A stretch of 25,000 nt of DNA, from positions 100,001 through 125,000 of the forward strand of contig CAUYUJ010019915.1 in assembly GCA_963575745.1 (NCBI GenBank), written 5' to 3'. Numbering within the stretch: position 1 is the first letter of the stretch; each line of letters begins with the position of its first letter. Origin of the DNA: Prorocentrum cordatum. Lineage: Eukaryota; Sar; Dinophyceae; Prorocentrales; Prorocentraceae. Made by a program: the position numbers and the translations under genes. Shown one piece after another: positions 9,840 through 18,605 of the stretch. The notes under the pieces were generated by a model. The model did not search any database, had not been told where the DNA came from, and saw only the letters and a list, made by a program, of their open reading frames with translations.

Positions 9840-10233
9840 CCGTCTTCATCATCGTCACCACTACCGCCGTCATCATCGCCACCACCGCCATCACCGCCAT
9901 CATCAGCACCGCCACCACCACCACATTCAACACCGTCATCATCGTCATCATCACCATCACCCCCGTCGCCGCCACCACCAACGTCACCTTCATCACCATC
10001 ACCGGCTTCACCATCATCATCATCATCATCATCATCATCAGCGCCATCATTTTCGTCATCGCCACAGCATCACCAGCACCAGTGCCGTCATCATGATCAT
10101 CACCATCGTCATCACCACCCATCCTCACCACCACCAGCACCATCACCATCAACACCATCATCACCATCACCGTCACCATCACCATCATCATCACCATCCC
10201 TATCATTATCACTATCGTTACCGTCATGACCGC

Positions 10234-10289
<56 letters not shown>

Positions 10290-10405
10290 CAATCACCATC
10301 ACCATCACCATCACCATCACCATCACCATCACCATCACCATCACCATCACCATCACCATTACCATCAGTATCGCCATCGCCATCGCCATCACCGTCACCG
10401 TGGAC
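9535..10405 (+). repeat. CAT/CAC/CGT trinucleotide tract with CATCAC hexamer
   Basis: About 870 bp of triplets. Pure CAT lies at ~9733-9790 and ~10233-10289, and the hexamer CATCAC repeats at ~10292-10358. CGC, CGT and CAG triplets are mixed elsewhere. Long Met-, Ser-, Ile- and His-rich frames on both strands are by-products. Confidence 0.95.
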
Positions 10406-10559
10406 TCGGATTTGGTTTCGAGCTCGGTTCGTCGTTTTTGTGCTGTCGTGATTGGTGGTTATCGAAGACGCCTATGGCGAATCACCGCCGCCACCTGCCT
10501 TCTTGGAAGCGCCTATGTGGCCGAACGTTGAGGCCAGACCTGCCAAGCTATCGGAGCAT

Positions 10560-10598
10560 GTGTTCCCCGAATCGGTTTGGAAAGCCTTCGGGGAACAC
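10560..10598. repeat. Perfect 12-bp inverted repeat (hairpin)
   Basis: GTGTTCCCCGAA at 10560-10571 is exactly complementary to TTCGGGGAACAC at 10587-10598, with a 15-base loop. It sits just before L21 copy A and is not itself part of the 21-bp periodic DNA. It has no T run, so it is not a bacterial-type terminator. Function is unknown. Confidence 0.75.
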
Positions 10599-10626
10599 GT
10601 GGGCATCTTGAAGGTCATCTTGGCCG

Positions 10627-11010
10627 TCTGGAGACCACTTTGACCCTTTCGGGCCTTCTTGGAGGACGCTTGGAGGGCTCTTGGGCCGTCTTGGAGGCCA
10701 TCTTGAGCGTATTGGAGACCTCTTGGGCCGTCTTGGGAGCCTCTTGGGGCCGTGTCTTGGGCCTCTTGGGCGATCTTTGGGGGCACTTGGGCCGTCTCGG
10801 GCCATCGGAAGGCAGACAAAAATAAAACCCCCCATGGGAAATCAATCATTTTGGCCTTTTCGGACCTTCGTGGAGGCCCTCTTGGAGGCCTCTTGGGCCG
10901 TCTTGGGCTTTCTTAGGGCCATGTTCGGCCGTCTTGGTGGGCTCCTGGTCCGTCTGACGCCGTCGGAAGCTGTTTTTGGGGCATCATGGGCCGACTTGGG
11001 GCTGCAGACG
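10627..11010 (+). repeat. L21 periodic repeat, copy A
   Basis: The DNA is built from 10- and 11-bp words such as CTTGGGCCGT and CTTGGAGGCCT, giving a ~21-bp period. Within it is a fixed junction: CCATCGGAAGGC at 10802, a short AT-richer gap, CAATCATTTTGGCC (10841-10854), then CTTGGTGGGCTCCTGG and CGTCTGACGCCGTCGGAAG. The same landmarks occur in the same order in copy B. Confidence 0.88.
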
Positions 11011-11300
11011 GCGATGCTTGCTTCGTACGGCCCAGAAAACGTAGGGAGAGTCACGGGGGGCATCTGCATGTATTCTCACGTTGTTGTGTTGTTCACATGT
11101 CACGTGTATGCATTCTCGTGTTGTGGCAGTTGGCGCTGCTTGCATGGTTCACGCCTTCGCAGGTCATTGCGTTGCTTGCCTTGTGCATGCATTCCTCGTC
11201 GCCGCAAGTTTTGGGTTCGAACCGCAGGGTTCGGGAAAGCATCAGGGCCAGGGTCCCACCCCCTGGTCCTTGAACTTTGGGACCCCCCCCGGCGGCAGCC
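11011..11300 (+). other. Upstream flank of the 295-aa ORF with decayed short repeats
   Basis: Contains blurred ~45-bp repeats around GCATGTATTCTCACGTTGTT (11064) and GTATGCATTCTCGTGTTGT (11106), with a third blurred copy near 11187. No TATA box or other promoter is recognisable. A GGTTCGAACC word at 11215 resembles a tRNA T-loop, but no stems surround it. Confidence 0.45.
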
Positions 11301-12188
11301 ATGCCGCCGCCCCGCCGCAGCGGCAGCCCGCGGGAGCGATCCCGCTCCCGCCGCCGCCGCCGCCCCCGCGCCGACCTGCGGCCGCCGCCCCAGCGCTCGC
11401 AGGAACGCGGCCGCCACCGCTCGCAGGAGCGTTTGGCTTCACCTTTGGGCCGCAGGGCCGATGGAGACGAAGAGAGAGGTGGCGGGCCTGCAGAGGCGTC
11501 GCCGTCTCCAGCCCGAGAGGCAAGGACCCCTGTTTCACGACGAGACGCCGAGTCCGCAGAGGACTTGATGCGGCGCCTCAGCCCCGCAGGGGTCTCGGAC
11601 GAAGAGGTGTGCCGTGTGGCCGGTTTGCTTGAAGACCTTGGAGTGGTGGCGGCCTGGCAACTTCGGCACCTCACCCCGGACCTCGCCAGGGAGCTGTGCA
11701 AGGACCCGTTGACGCACGACGCAGACCACACGGCATACATTTTAGTGTGCGAAGTCCTGCGGAGTCTTCAAGCGGAAGCAGCTCCGGGCCAGCCAACCGA
11801 ACCGCCTCCGGCCCCAGCGGGTTCCGCCTTCAACGACGCCTCGGTCAAGGCCATGGAGACCGTGGCGAGGCGCGCGCGCGCCGGCGCAGGGCGGCGCGGC
11901 AGGTCCCCGTCCTCCTCAGACACAGAGGACCGCAAGACGTCGTCCATCGATGTCTGCAAGGCGCTGAAGGCGCACGAGTTGGAGGGCCTCCCTTTGGAGA
12001 ACTTCCCGAAGGCCGCCGCCCTGCAGCCCTTGCTGCGGAGGGCCCGCAAGAAAGCGGACCACGGCCGCTTGCCGTGGGTCGCCGGCGAGCTCGAGAAGGA
12101 GTTCGAGCCTCTCCGCCGCTCGGTCGACAGTGCGGGAACCCGCCCCGGGTGCAAGCCTTGGGCTGGGCTGGGGAATATGCACCGTTAA
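11301..12188 (+). CDS. 295-aa Arg/Ser-rich protein of unknown function
   Basis: The ORF runs from ATG at 11301 (flank GCAGCCATGC, a reasonable eukaryotic start) to TAA at 12186-12188. The frame is also open 24 bases upstream, but only through a non-ATG codon. Residues 1-57 are Arg/Ser/Pro-rich with SRSRRRRR and repeated RSQER, like an RS domain or nucleic-acid-binding tail. Residues 58-82 are Glu/Ala/Pro-rich. Residues 84-158 (SAEDLMRRLSPAGVSDEEVC through LRSLQ) look compact and helical, with LLEDLGV and LRHLTPDLARELC. Residues 159-200 form a Pro/Ala/Arg linker, 201-216 an acidic Ser stretch (SPSSSDTED), and 217-275 a second predicted helical region (DVCKALKAHELEGLPL to ELEKEFEPL). Third positions are strongly G/C. 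I recognise no family. An RS-type regulator, a gag-like protein of a mobile element, or a first exon with the rest spliced on are all possible. It is bracketed by L21 copies A and B. Confidence 0.6.
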   Translation: MPPPRRSGSPRERSRSRRRRRPRADLRPPPQRSQERGRHRSQERLASPLGRRADGDEERGGGPAEASPSPAREARTPVSRRDAESAEDLMRRLSPAGVSDEEVCRVAGLLEDLGVVAAWQLRHLTPDLARELCKDPLTHDADHTAYILVCEVLRSLQAEAAPGQPTEPPPAPAGSAFNDASVKAMETVARRARAGAGRRGRSPSSSDTEDRKTSSIDVCKALKAHELEGLPLENFPKAAALQPLLRRARKKADHGRLPWVAGELEKEFEPLRRSVDSAGTRPGCKPWAGLGNMHR

Positions 12189-12340
12189 AGCCCCTTGTTG
12201 GTGCTGGGTCGGTGTCGTTTGTGTGCGTGTGTGTGCGTGACGCGTCACTGGCACAGCTACGGAAGCCCGCGGCCGCTGCCCCCCGCGGCCGCTGCGCCCC
12301 CCGCGGCGCAGGCCCCCGGGGATTCGAGTCTCGTTTTCCC
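12189..12340 (+). other. Downstream flank of the ORF
   Basis: A GT-rich stretch (TGTGTGCGTGTGTGTGCGTG, 12220-12239) may be 3' untranslated sequence. It is followed by a GC-rich direct duplication of CCCGCGGCCGCTGC at about 12268 and 12284. No AATAAA is visible, which is not expected to be required in dinoflagellates. Confidence 0.4.
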
Positions 12341-12350
12341 TCTTGGAAAG

Positions 12351-12935
12351 CTCCATGGCCGTCTTGGAGGCCATCTTGGGCGTCTTGGAGGCCTCCTGTG
12401 CCGTATTGGGGGCCTCTTGAGGCCGTCTTGGGGCGCTCTTGGGCCGTTCTGGGGCCATCTTGGAGGCCTCTTGGGCGATCTTGCGGCGATCTTTGGAGGC
12501 TCTTGGGCCGTCTCGGGCCGTCGGAAGGCCGAAAAGAAGCAAGTGTCAAAATTCGTCAAACACCTATGGACAATCCATGTTTTTGGCCTCTTCTGGCCTT
12601 CCGGGAGGCCCTCTTGGGGGCCTCGTGGGCCGTCTTGGGCCAGCTTCGAGCCAACTTCGGCCATCTTGGTGGGTTCCTGGCACGTCTGACGCCGTCGGGA
12701 GCCGTTTTCGGGACCTTTCTGGGCCGACTTGGGGCCCTCTTGGGGCGCTCCGGGGCCGTCTTGGAGGCCATTCCGGGCGGGCCCTCTTGGGGCGGTCTTG
12801 GGGGCATCACGGGCCGTCATAGGGGCCATTTTGGAGGCCTCTTGGGCGATCTTGGAGCGATCTTGGGAGCCTCTTGGGCCGTCTTGGGCCGTCGGGAAGC
12901 CGAAAAGGCGCAAATGCCAAACTCCTTCAATTACC
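12351..12935 (+). repeat. L21 periodic repeat, copy B
   Basis: Collinear with copy A: CTTGG-phased words, then CCGTCGGAAGGCCGAAAAG at 12518, an AT-richer gap, GGACAATCCATG and TTTTTGGCC, then CTTGGTGGGTTCCTGG and CGTCTGACGCCGTCGGGAG. It continues further than copy A and ends with a second junction-like CCGTCGGGAAGCCGAAAAG at about 12890. It differs from A mainly in the number of 21-bp units. Confidence 0.88.
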
Positions 12936-13020
12936 CCGCGACGTACCCAACCCTTTCTATACATGTGGTGATTACATTCGGGACCACTCAATGCTGACGG
13001 GCATGCTGAAAAACCCGCAG

Positions 13021-14480
13021 TGCTCCCAGGAGCCCACGAAAGTGGCGACAGTTGCGCAGATCGCAGCCCCCCAGGGCACCGCGAGGTCTCGAGGTGATCG
13101 GCGTGGGACGTACCTCCGCTGGGCCTCCCAGGAGCCCACGAAAGTGGCGACAGTTGCGCAGATCGCAGCCCCCAGGGCGCCGCGAGGTCTCGAGGTGATC
13201 CGCGTGGGGCGTGCCTCCGCTGGGCCTCCCAGGAGCCCACGGAAGTGGCGACAGTTGCGCAGATCGCAGCCCCCCCAGGGCACCGCGAGGTCTCGAGGTG
13301 ATCCGCGTGGGGCGTACTTCATCTGGGCCTCCCAGGAGCCCACGAAAGTGGCGAGAGTTGCGCAGATCGCAGCCCCCCAGGGCACCGTGAGGTCTCGAGG
13401 TGATCGGCGTGGGACGTACCTCCGCTGGGCCTCCCACGAGCCCACGGAAGTGGCGACAGTTGCGCAGATCGCAGCCCCCAGGGCGCCGCGAGGTCTCGAC
13501 GTACCCCCGCTGGGCCTCCCAGGAGCCCACGAAAGTGGCGACACTTGCGCAGATCGCAGCCCCCAGGGCACCGCGAGGTCTCGAGGCGATCTGCGTGGGA
13601 CCCACCTCCGCTGGGCCTCCCAGGAGCCCACGAAAGTTGCGACAGTTGCGGGCCTCCCAGGAACCCAGGGACCCCCCCTGCCCCCCCCCCCCCCGAGGTC
13701 TCGAGGTGATTCCGCGTGGACGACTCAGCTGGGCTCCCAGGAACCCACGAAAGTGCGACAGTCTGCGCAGACGCAGACCCAGGCGCCGATGACGCTCCCC
13801 GATGTGTGATCCCCGCGTCCCCCGGGACGTACCTCCCGCATGGCCTCCCCAGGAGCCCACGAAAGTGGGCGACAGTTGCGGGTGACAGTTGCGCGGTCGC
13901 AGCCCCCCAGGGAGTGAGGTCTAGTCTGAAATCCGCGTAAGGGGACGTGCCATCCGCTGGGCCTCCCAGGAGCCCACGAAAGTGGCGACAGTTGCGCAGA
14001 TCGCAGCCCCCAGGGCACGGCGAGGTCTCGAAGTGGTCCGCGTGGGACCCACCTCCGCTGGGCCTCCCAGGAGCCCACGAAAGTGGCGACAGTTGCGCAG
14101 ATCGCAGCCCCCAGGGCACCGCGAGGTCTCGAGGGGGTCCGCGTGGGACCCACCTCCGCTGGGCCTCCCAGGAGCCCACGAAAGTGGCGACAGTTGCGCA
14201 GATCGCAGCCCCCAGGGCACCGCGAGGTCTCGAGGTGGTCCGCGTGGGACGTACCTCCGCTGGGCCTCCCAGGAGCCCACGAAAGTGGCGACAATTGCGC
14301 AGATCGCAGCCCCCCAGCGCACCACGAGGTCTCGAGGTGATCCGCGTGGGACGTACCGCCGCCAGATCGCAGCCCCCCAGGGCGCCGCGAGGTCTCGCGG
14401 TGATCCGCGTGGGACGTACCTCCGCTGGGCCTCCCAGGAACCCACGAAAGTGGCGACAGTCGCGCAGATCGCAGCCCGAC
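13021..14480 (+). repeat. ~101-bp satellite, about 14 units
   Basis: The landmark AGCCCACGAAAGTGG (or the AACCCACG variant) lies at 13031, 13133, 13234, 13337, 13439, 13524, 13625, 13742, 13854, 13971, 14072, 14173, 14274 and 14439. Spacing is 101-103 bp where intact. Units near 13524 and 13625-13742 carry deletions, a C-run interrupts at ~13681, units at 13742-13971 have small indels, and a half unit lies at ~14355-14400. Each unit contains CCAC-GAAA-GTGG, a 4-bp stem with a GNRA-type loop, and TGCG-CAGAT-CGCA. The long open frames (QEPTKVATVAQIAAP) arise from the repeat. Confidence 0.95.
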
Positions 14481-14625
14481 GGCACGAGAGAAGAGGAGAG
14501 GGGAACACAAAAAACAGGAGAGGAGGAAGGGAGGAGGGGGGAGGAAAAAGAGGACGGGGCGACTACATTGCTTTATTGAAAACGACAACCCAAGCATAGG
14601 AGGGTTGGGAAAGACTTAAGGACAA
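14481..14625 (+). other. Purine-rich spacer between the satellite and L21 copy C
   Basis: GA-rich DNA (14483-14555) is followed by unique sequence. On the minus strand there is an AATAAA word near 14570. I attach no gene to it. Confidence 0.5.
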
Positions 14626-14880
14626 TCAATGATTTTGGCCTCGTCGGGCCTTCCTGGAGGACCTCTTGGAGGCCTCTTGGGGCGTTTTGGAGGCCTCTTA
14701 CGGGCCTTTTGGGCCGTCGTAGACCATCATGAGGCCATCTTGGGCCTTCTTGGGTGCATCTTGGGGCCATCTTAGCCGTCTGTGAGGCCATCTTGGCTGT
14801 CTTGGAGGCATCTTGGAGGCCATCCTGGGCCATCTTGGCCGTCTTGGAGGCCATCTTGGGCCAACTTGGGGCAACACAGG
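14626..14880 (+). repeat. L21 periodic repeat, copy C
   Basis: It begins with the junction landmark GGACAATCAATGATTTTGGC at 14620 and then CTTGG/GGCC words at 10-12-bp spacing, such as CATCTTGGCCGTCTTGGAGG. It matches the part of copies A and B after the junction and then diverges. 14881-15075 is unique GC-rich spacer without a gene. Confidence 0.85.
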
Positions 14881-15075
14881 CATTGGCAGACGGATGTTCG
14901 GGAATCTCCCGGGACCCCGGCGGGACGGGCCGAAGCCCCAGGGGGAGTTCTTTTGGAAAAAGAACAAAACCATATCGTTCGGCACGCCAGGCGCCCCTGC
15001 GATGACTCGACAGGGGGCGGCGGATCTAATGGGTTTCGGCCCATGCTGCCACCGTGCCTGAATTGTGGGTCAGAG

Positions 15076-15672
15076 CCTTCAGGGATGGTCCTTGGGGTCT
15101 CATCGGGGTGCTCTCGGGATCCGCTGGGGATACTTTCGAGGGCGTTTTGGGGCGTCTTGGGGGCCTGTTGGGGGCCGCTTGGGAGTTTCTTGGGGGCCTC
15201 TTGGGGCCTCCCGGGGGCCTCTTGGTGACCTCCTGGGGCCTCTTTGGGGCCTCTTGGGGCTCCTGAGGGCCTCTTGAGGCCGTCTTGGGGGCCTCTTGGG
15301 CCGTCTTGGAGACTTCTTGGACCGTCTTGGGGCACACTGGGGCTGTTTCGGGGCCCTCTTGGATGCCTCATGGGCCGTCTTGGGGCGTTTGGGGGTGCCT
15401 CTTAACCCGTTTGGGAGCGTCGGAGAACCGAAAAAGCGAGAACACCAACATATTCCAAGAACCGAAGGATAGTTCATGATCTTTGCGTGTGGGGACCCTC
15501 CTGGGAGGCCTCTTGGAGACCTCTGCGGGCGCCTTGGGGGCATCTTGGGCAGTCTTGAGATCGACCTGGGCGTTTTGGAGCGATCCTTCGGCGACGCGGG
15601 GCCTTCTTGGACCGTCTTGGAGGCCTCTCTTGGGCCCGTCTTGGGCCCGTCTTGGGGCTCTGTTGGGTCCGA
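15076..15672 (+). repeat. L21 periodic repeat, copy D
   Basis: CTTGG occurs with alternating 11- and 10-bp steps, clearest at about 15290-15335. A junction-like GGAGCGTCGGAGAACCGAAA at 15413 is followed by a ~50-bp gap and resumption of the repeat. A truncated junction (GGGTCCGAAAAAG, 15664-15676) marks the right end. Confidence 0.85.
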
Positions 15673-16035
15673 AAAAGTCATGCGACAAGACGCTTGGACC
15701 TCGGGGGCCACGCGGCGAGTCCCCGGAGACTTGGCGATTCAGGGCCCTTCGGGGCTGAGGACTGAGGCTACAGGGGATAGAGCAGAGGACGTGAGGACAC
15801 TCCAGCTCGTGCGTCAAGGGCACACAGATACTTCATAGTTCCCGTTAACCTGAGTCCGTGGCAGGAGACTGGCCCGAGTGTGCCTGGGCTTTCTTGTTGT
15901 AACGACTCCGTCCTCAGAGTCGTGGAAGGAAGTGCAGGCCCAGCGAGCATGGGCTTACCACACCCAAAGCGTACCTATACGACCACCCTGCGGGTGATAA
16001 GGAGGTTGCGTGGGGGGGGAGAGGGGGGAACCAAC
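15673..16035. other. Unique spacer with a small perfect hairpin
   Basis: No gene is recognisable. ACGACTC (15902-15908) and GAGTCGT (15917-15923) form a 7-bp stem with an 8-base loop. The flanks GCCTGGGC (~15882) and GGCCCAGC (~15938) can extend the pairing weakly. It may be part of a degenerate element. Confidence 0.4.
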
Positions 16036-16690
16036 ATCTGACTCAATCGGTCTCACTATCGATCTCACTCAACGAACACCACGGGGCACCACGAGACACC
16101 ACGGGACACTTGTCGATCTCACTATCGATCTCACTATCGATCTCACTCAACGGGACATCACGGACACCACGGGCCACCACGGGACACCACGGGACACTGC
16201 GGAACACCTCTTGATCTCACTATCGGTCTCACTATCGATCTCACTATCAATCTCACTCAACGGGACATCATAGGACACCACGGGACACCTCGGGACACCA
16301 CATCGATCTCACTATCGATCTCACTATCGATCTCACTCAACGGGACACAACGGGACACCACGGGACACCACGGAACACCTGTCGATCTCAGTATGGATCT
16401 CACTATCGATCTGACTTTTTGGGACACCACGGGACACCTCGGGCACCACATCGATCTCAGTATCGATCTCACTATCGATCTCACTCATCGCGACACCACG
16501 GGACACCACGGGACACCACGGGACACCTGTCGATCTCATTATCGATCTCACTTTTTGGGACACCACGGGACACGTCGGGGCACCACATCGATCTCAGTAT
16601 CGATCTCAGTATCGATCTCACTATCGATCTCACTATCGATCTCACCATCGATCTCACTCAACGGGACACCACGGGACACCACGGGACACC
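16036..16690 (+). repeat. Higher-order minisatellite of two alternating short units
   Basis: Blocks of a 12-bp unit (ATCGATCTCACT) alternate with blocks of a ~11-bp unit (ACGGGACACCAC). At least eight composite blocks begin near 16040, 16110, 16213, 16303, 16382, 16451, 16530 and 16588, and are about 58-105 bp long. Some blocks replace the usual CTCAACGGGACA junction with CTTTTTGGGACA (16415, 16550). Confidence 0.93.
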
Positions 16691-16692
16691 AC

Positions 16693-16882
16693 GGGACACC
16701 GGCGGGTCACCGGCGGGACACCGCGCGGCACCGGCCGCCGGAGGAGAAACATTTGGTCCGGCCGCGGTCCAGCCACAGGAGGATTTCGGGACACCAGCGG
16801 AACACCGGCGGGGCACCGCGCGGCCCTGGCCGCCAGAGGAGTTACATTTGGTCCGGCCGCGGCCCAGCCACAGGAGGATATC
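16693..16882 (+). repeat. 95-bp tandem duplication
   Basis: Two units, 16693-16787 and 16788-16882, have equal length and about 90% identity. Each starts with GGGACACC (derived from the adjacent minisatellite) and contains ACATTTGGTCCGGCCGCGG and CAGCCACAGGAGGAT. Short flanking DNA to 17010 shows no gene. Confidence 0.9.
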
Positions 16883-17018
16883 TTCTCGCCCGCCCACGCA
16901 GCTTCGCCTCGCCCGTACGCACGCACGGCACGCACGACACGAATCCGAGACCGAAGTCGATTTCCCAGTAGGGGGGGTCTCCGTTTTACGCCGGGCTCAC
17001 CCCCCCAACCTCCGACAG

Positions 17019-17138
17019 CATCACCATCACCATCACCATCACCATCACCATCACCATCACCATCACCATCACCATCACCATCACCATCACCATCACCATC
17101 ACGGGCACCCATCAGCCATCAGCCATCAGCCATCAGCC
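17019..17138 (+). repeat. CATCAC hexamer tract and CATCAGC heptamer
   Basis: Pure CATCAC repeats run 17019-17101 (about 14 copies). Four copies of the heptamer CATCAGC follow at 17110-17137. Frames give poly-His or Asp/Gly runs. Confidence 0.95.
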
Positions 17139-17186
17139 ACCATCAAACATCCATCATTCATCACCATCCGCACTCCTAATTACCCC

Positions 17187-17345
17187 TCACTCGTCGTACT
17201 CCTACTCCTCCTACTCGTCGTCCTGCTCCTCACTCGTCGTACTCCTACTCCTACTCCTCACTCGTCGTACTCCTACTCCTCACTCGTCGTACCCCTACTC
17301 CTCACTCGTCGTACTACTCCACATCCGCACTCCTCCTACTCGTCG
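17187..17345 (+). repeat. ACTCGTCGTACTCCT minisatellite
   Basis: A ~24-bp unit, CTCACTCGTCGTACTCCTAC, recurs with variable numbers of the internal TACTCC hexamer. Confidence 0.88.
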
Positions 17346-17399
17346 TCCTGCGCCTGGCCTCGGCGGCAGTGCCCCCGTGGGGGGCCACGGGAGCTCTCG

Positions 17400-17740
17400 C
17401 TCTCCCGTCGTCCGCCCGCACCCGCGCTCGCCCTCTCCTTTCTTTCCCTCTTCTCCTCTCTCTCTCCTCTCTCTCTCTCTTCTTTCCTCTCCTCTCACTA
17501 CTTCTTAATTATTAGTTTATTTAAGTTATTATTATTATTATTATTCTTATTACTATTTATTATTTCTCTCTTTTCTTCCCTTTCTCTCTTTTTCTCTTCT
17601 TCTTTCCTTTTTTTTTCTTCTTTTCTTTCTTCTCTCTCCTTCCTTTTTTTTTTTTTTCTTTTCCCCCTCTTCTTCCTTTTTTTTTCTTTCTTCCCTTTTT
17701 CCTCTCTTTTTTTTTTTTCTCCTTTTGCTCCCTCTGTGCG
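17400..17740 (+). repeat. Polypyrimidine tract with a small ATT island
   Basis: CT-rich DNA with T runs, interrupted at 17505-17565 by ATT repeats. One strand is nearly all pyrimidine for over 300 bp. No gene. Confidence 0.9.
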
Positions 17741-18010
17741 AGAGGAGGGGGGGTGGAGACGAGGGAGGGAGGGAAGCAGGGAGCGGACGGGAGGGAGGGA
17801 GGGAGGCGGTGAATGGGAGGGCGGAGAGGGAGGCGTGGGGAAAACCTGGGGAGGGGGAAGTGAGGAGGAGGATGGGAGGGAGGACAGGAGGGAGGGGGAA
17901 GTGAGGAGGAGGAGGAGGAGGAGGAGGAGGAGGAGGAGGACGAGGGAGGGAGGACAGGAGGGAGGGGCGGGAGGAGGGAGGGAGGCGGTGGATGGGAGGG
18001 GGCGTAGAGG
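17741..18010 (+). repeat. GGGA/GGA purine tract
   Basis: GGGAGGGAG-type and GAGGAG repeats, abruptly complementary in bias to the preceding pyrimidine tract. The pyrimidine and purine halves could therefore pair as a large imperfect hairpin. Confidence 0.9.
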
Positions 18011-18013
18011 ATG

Positions 18014-18380
<367 letters not shown>

Positions 18381-18605
18381 GTGTAAACTAAAGAGTCATC
18401 AGCGATGTTGGAAAACGCCCTCCGTCCAATCCCCCTCGTCATAGGCCCCTACAGCGGTTTATCTCCACTGAGGAAACTGCCTCGTCGGAAGACAACCGTT
18501 TGAATATTCTGAAACGTGCCCAAACATGGTTCTCGGGATTCCAACGCCGCGGATCAACCTGACTGTTGTGTCTTGACGAGCCTGAATCGGGCCAGAGGGA
18601 GGCAG
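18381..18605. other. Unique spacer, nothing identified
   Basis: About 225 bp of ordinary complexity between two microsatellite regions. No frame or motif worth naming. Confidence 0.5.

Noticed and set aside
9250-10398. 382-codon minus-strand frame rich in Met, Val and Lys
   Set aside because: It is the translation of the CAT tract and the oligo-T tract on the reverse strand, with no non-repeat domain.
12830-12845. GCCATTTTGGAGGCC resembling the spliced leader
   Set aside because: It is an ordinary variant of the L21 word GGCCATCTTGGAGGCC.
11696-12997. 433-codon plus-strand frame overlapping the 295-aa ORF
   Set aside because: It lies out of frame with the better ORF and then follows L21 copy B, whose 21-bp period keeps frames open.
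13021-14480. Regular ~101-bp units considered as a CRISPR array
   Set aside because: The whole unit repeats with no distinct spacers, unit length is far too long, and the setting is eukaryotic; it is a satellite.
14481-14495. GGCACGAG word resembling a cDNA-library adaptor
   Set aside because: Only eight bases match, it continues smoothly into genomic purine-rich DNA, and no vector sequence follows.
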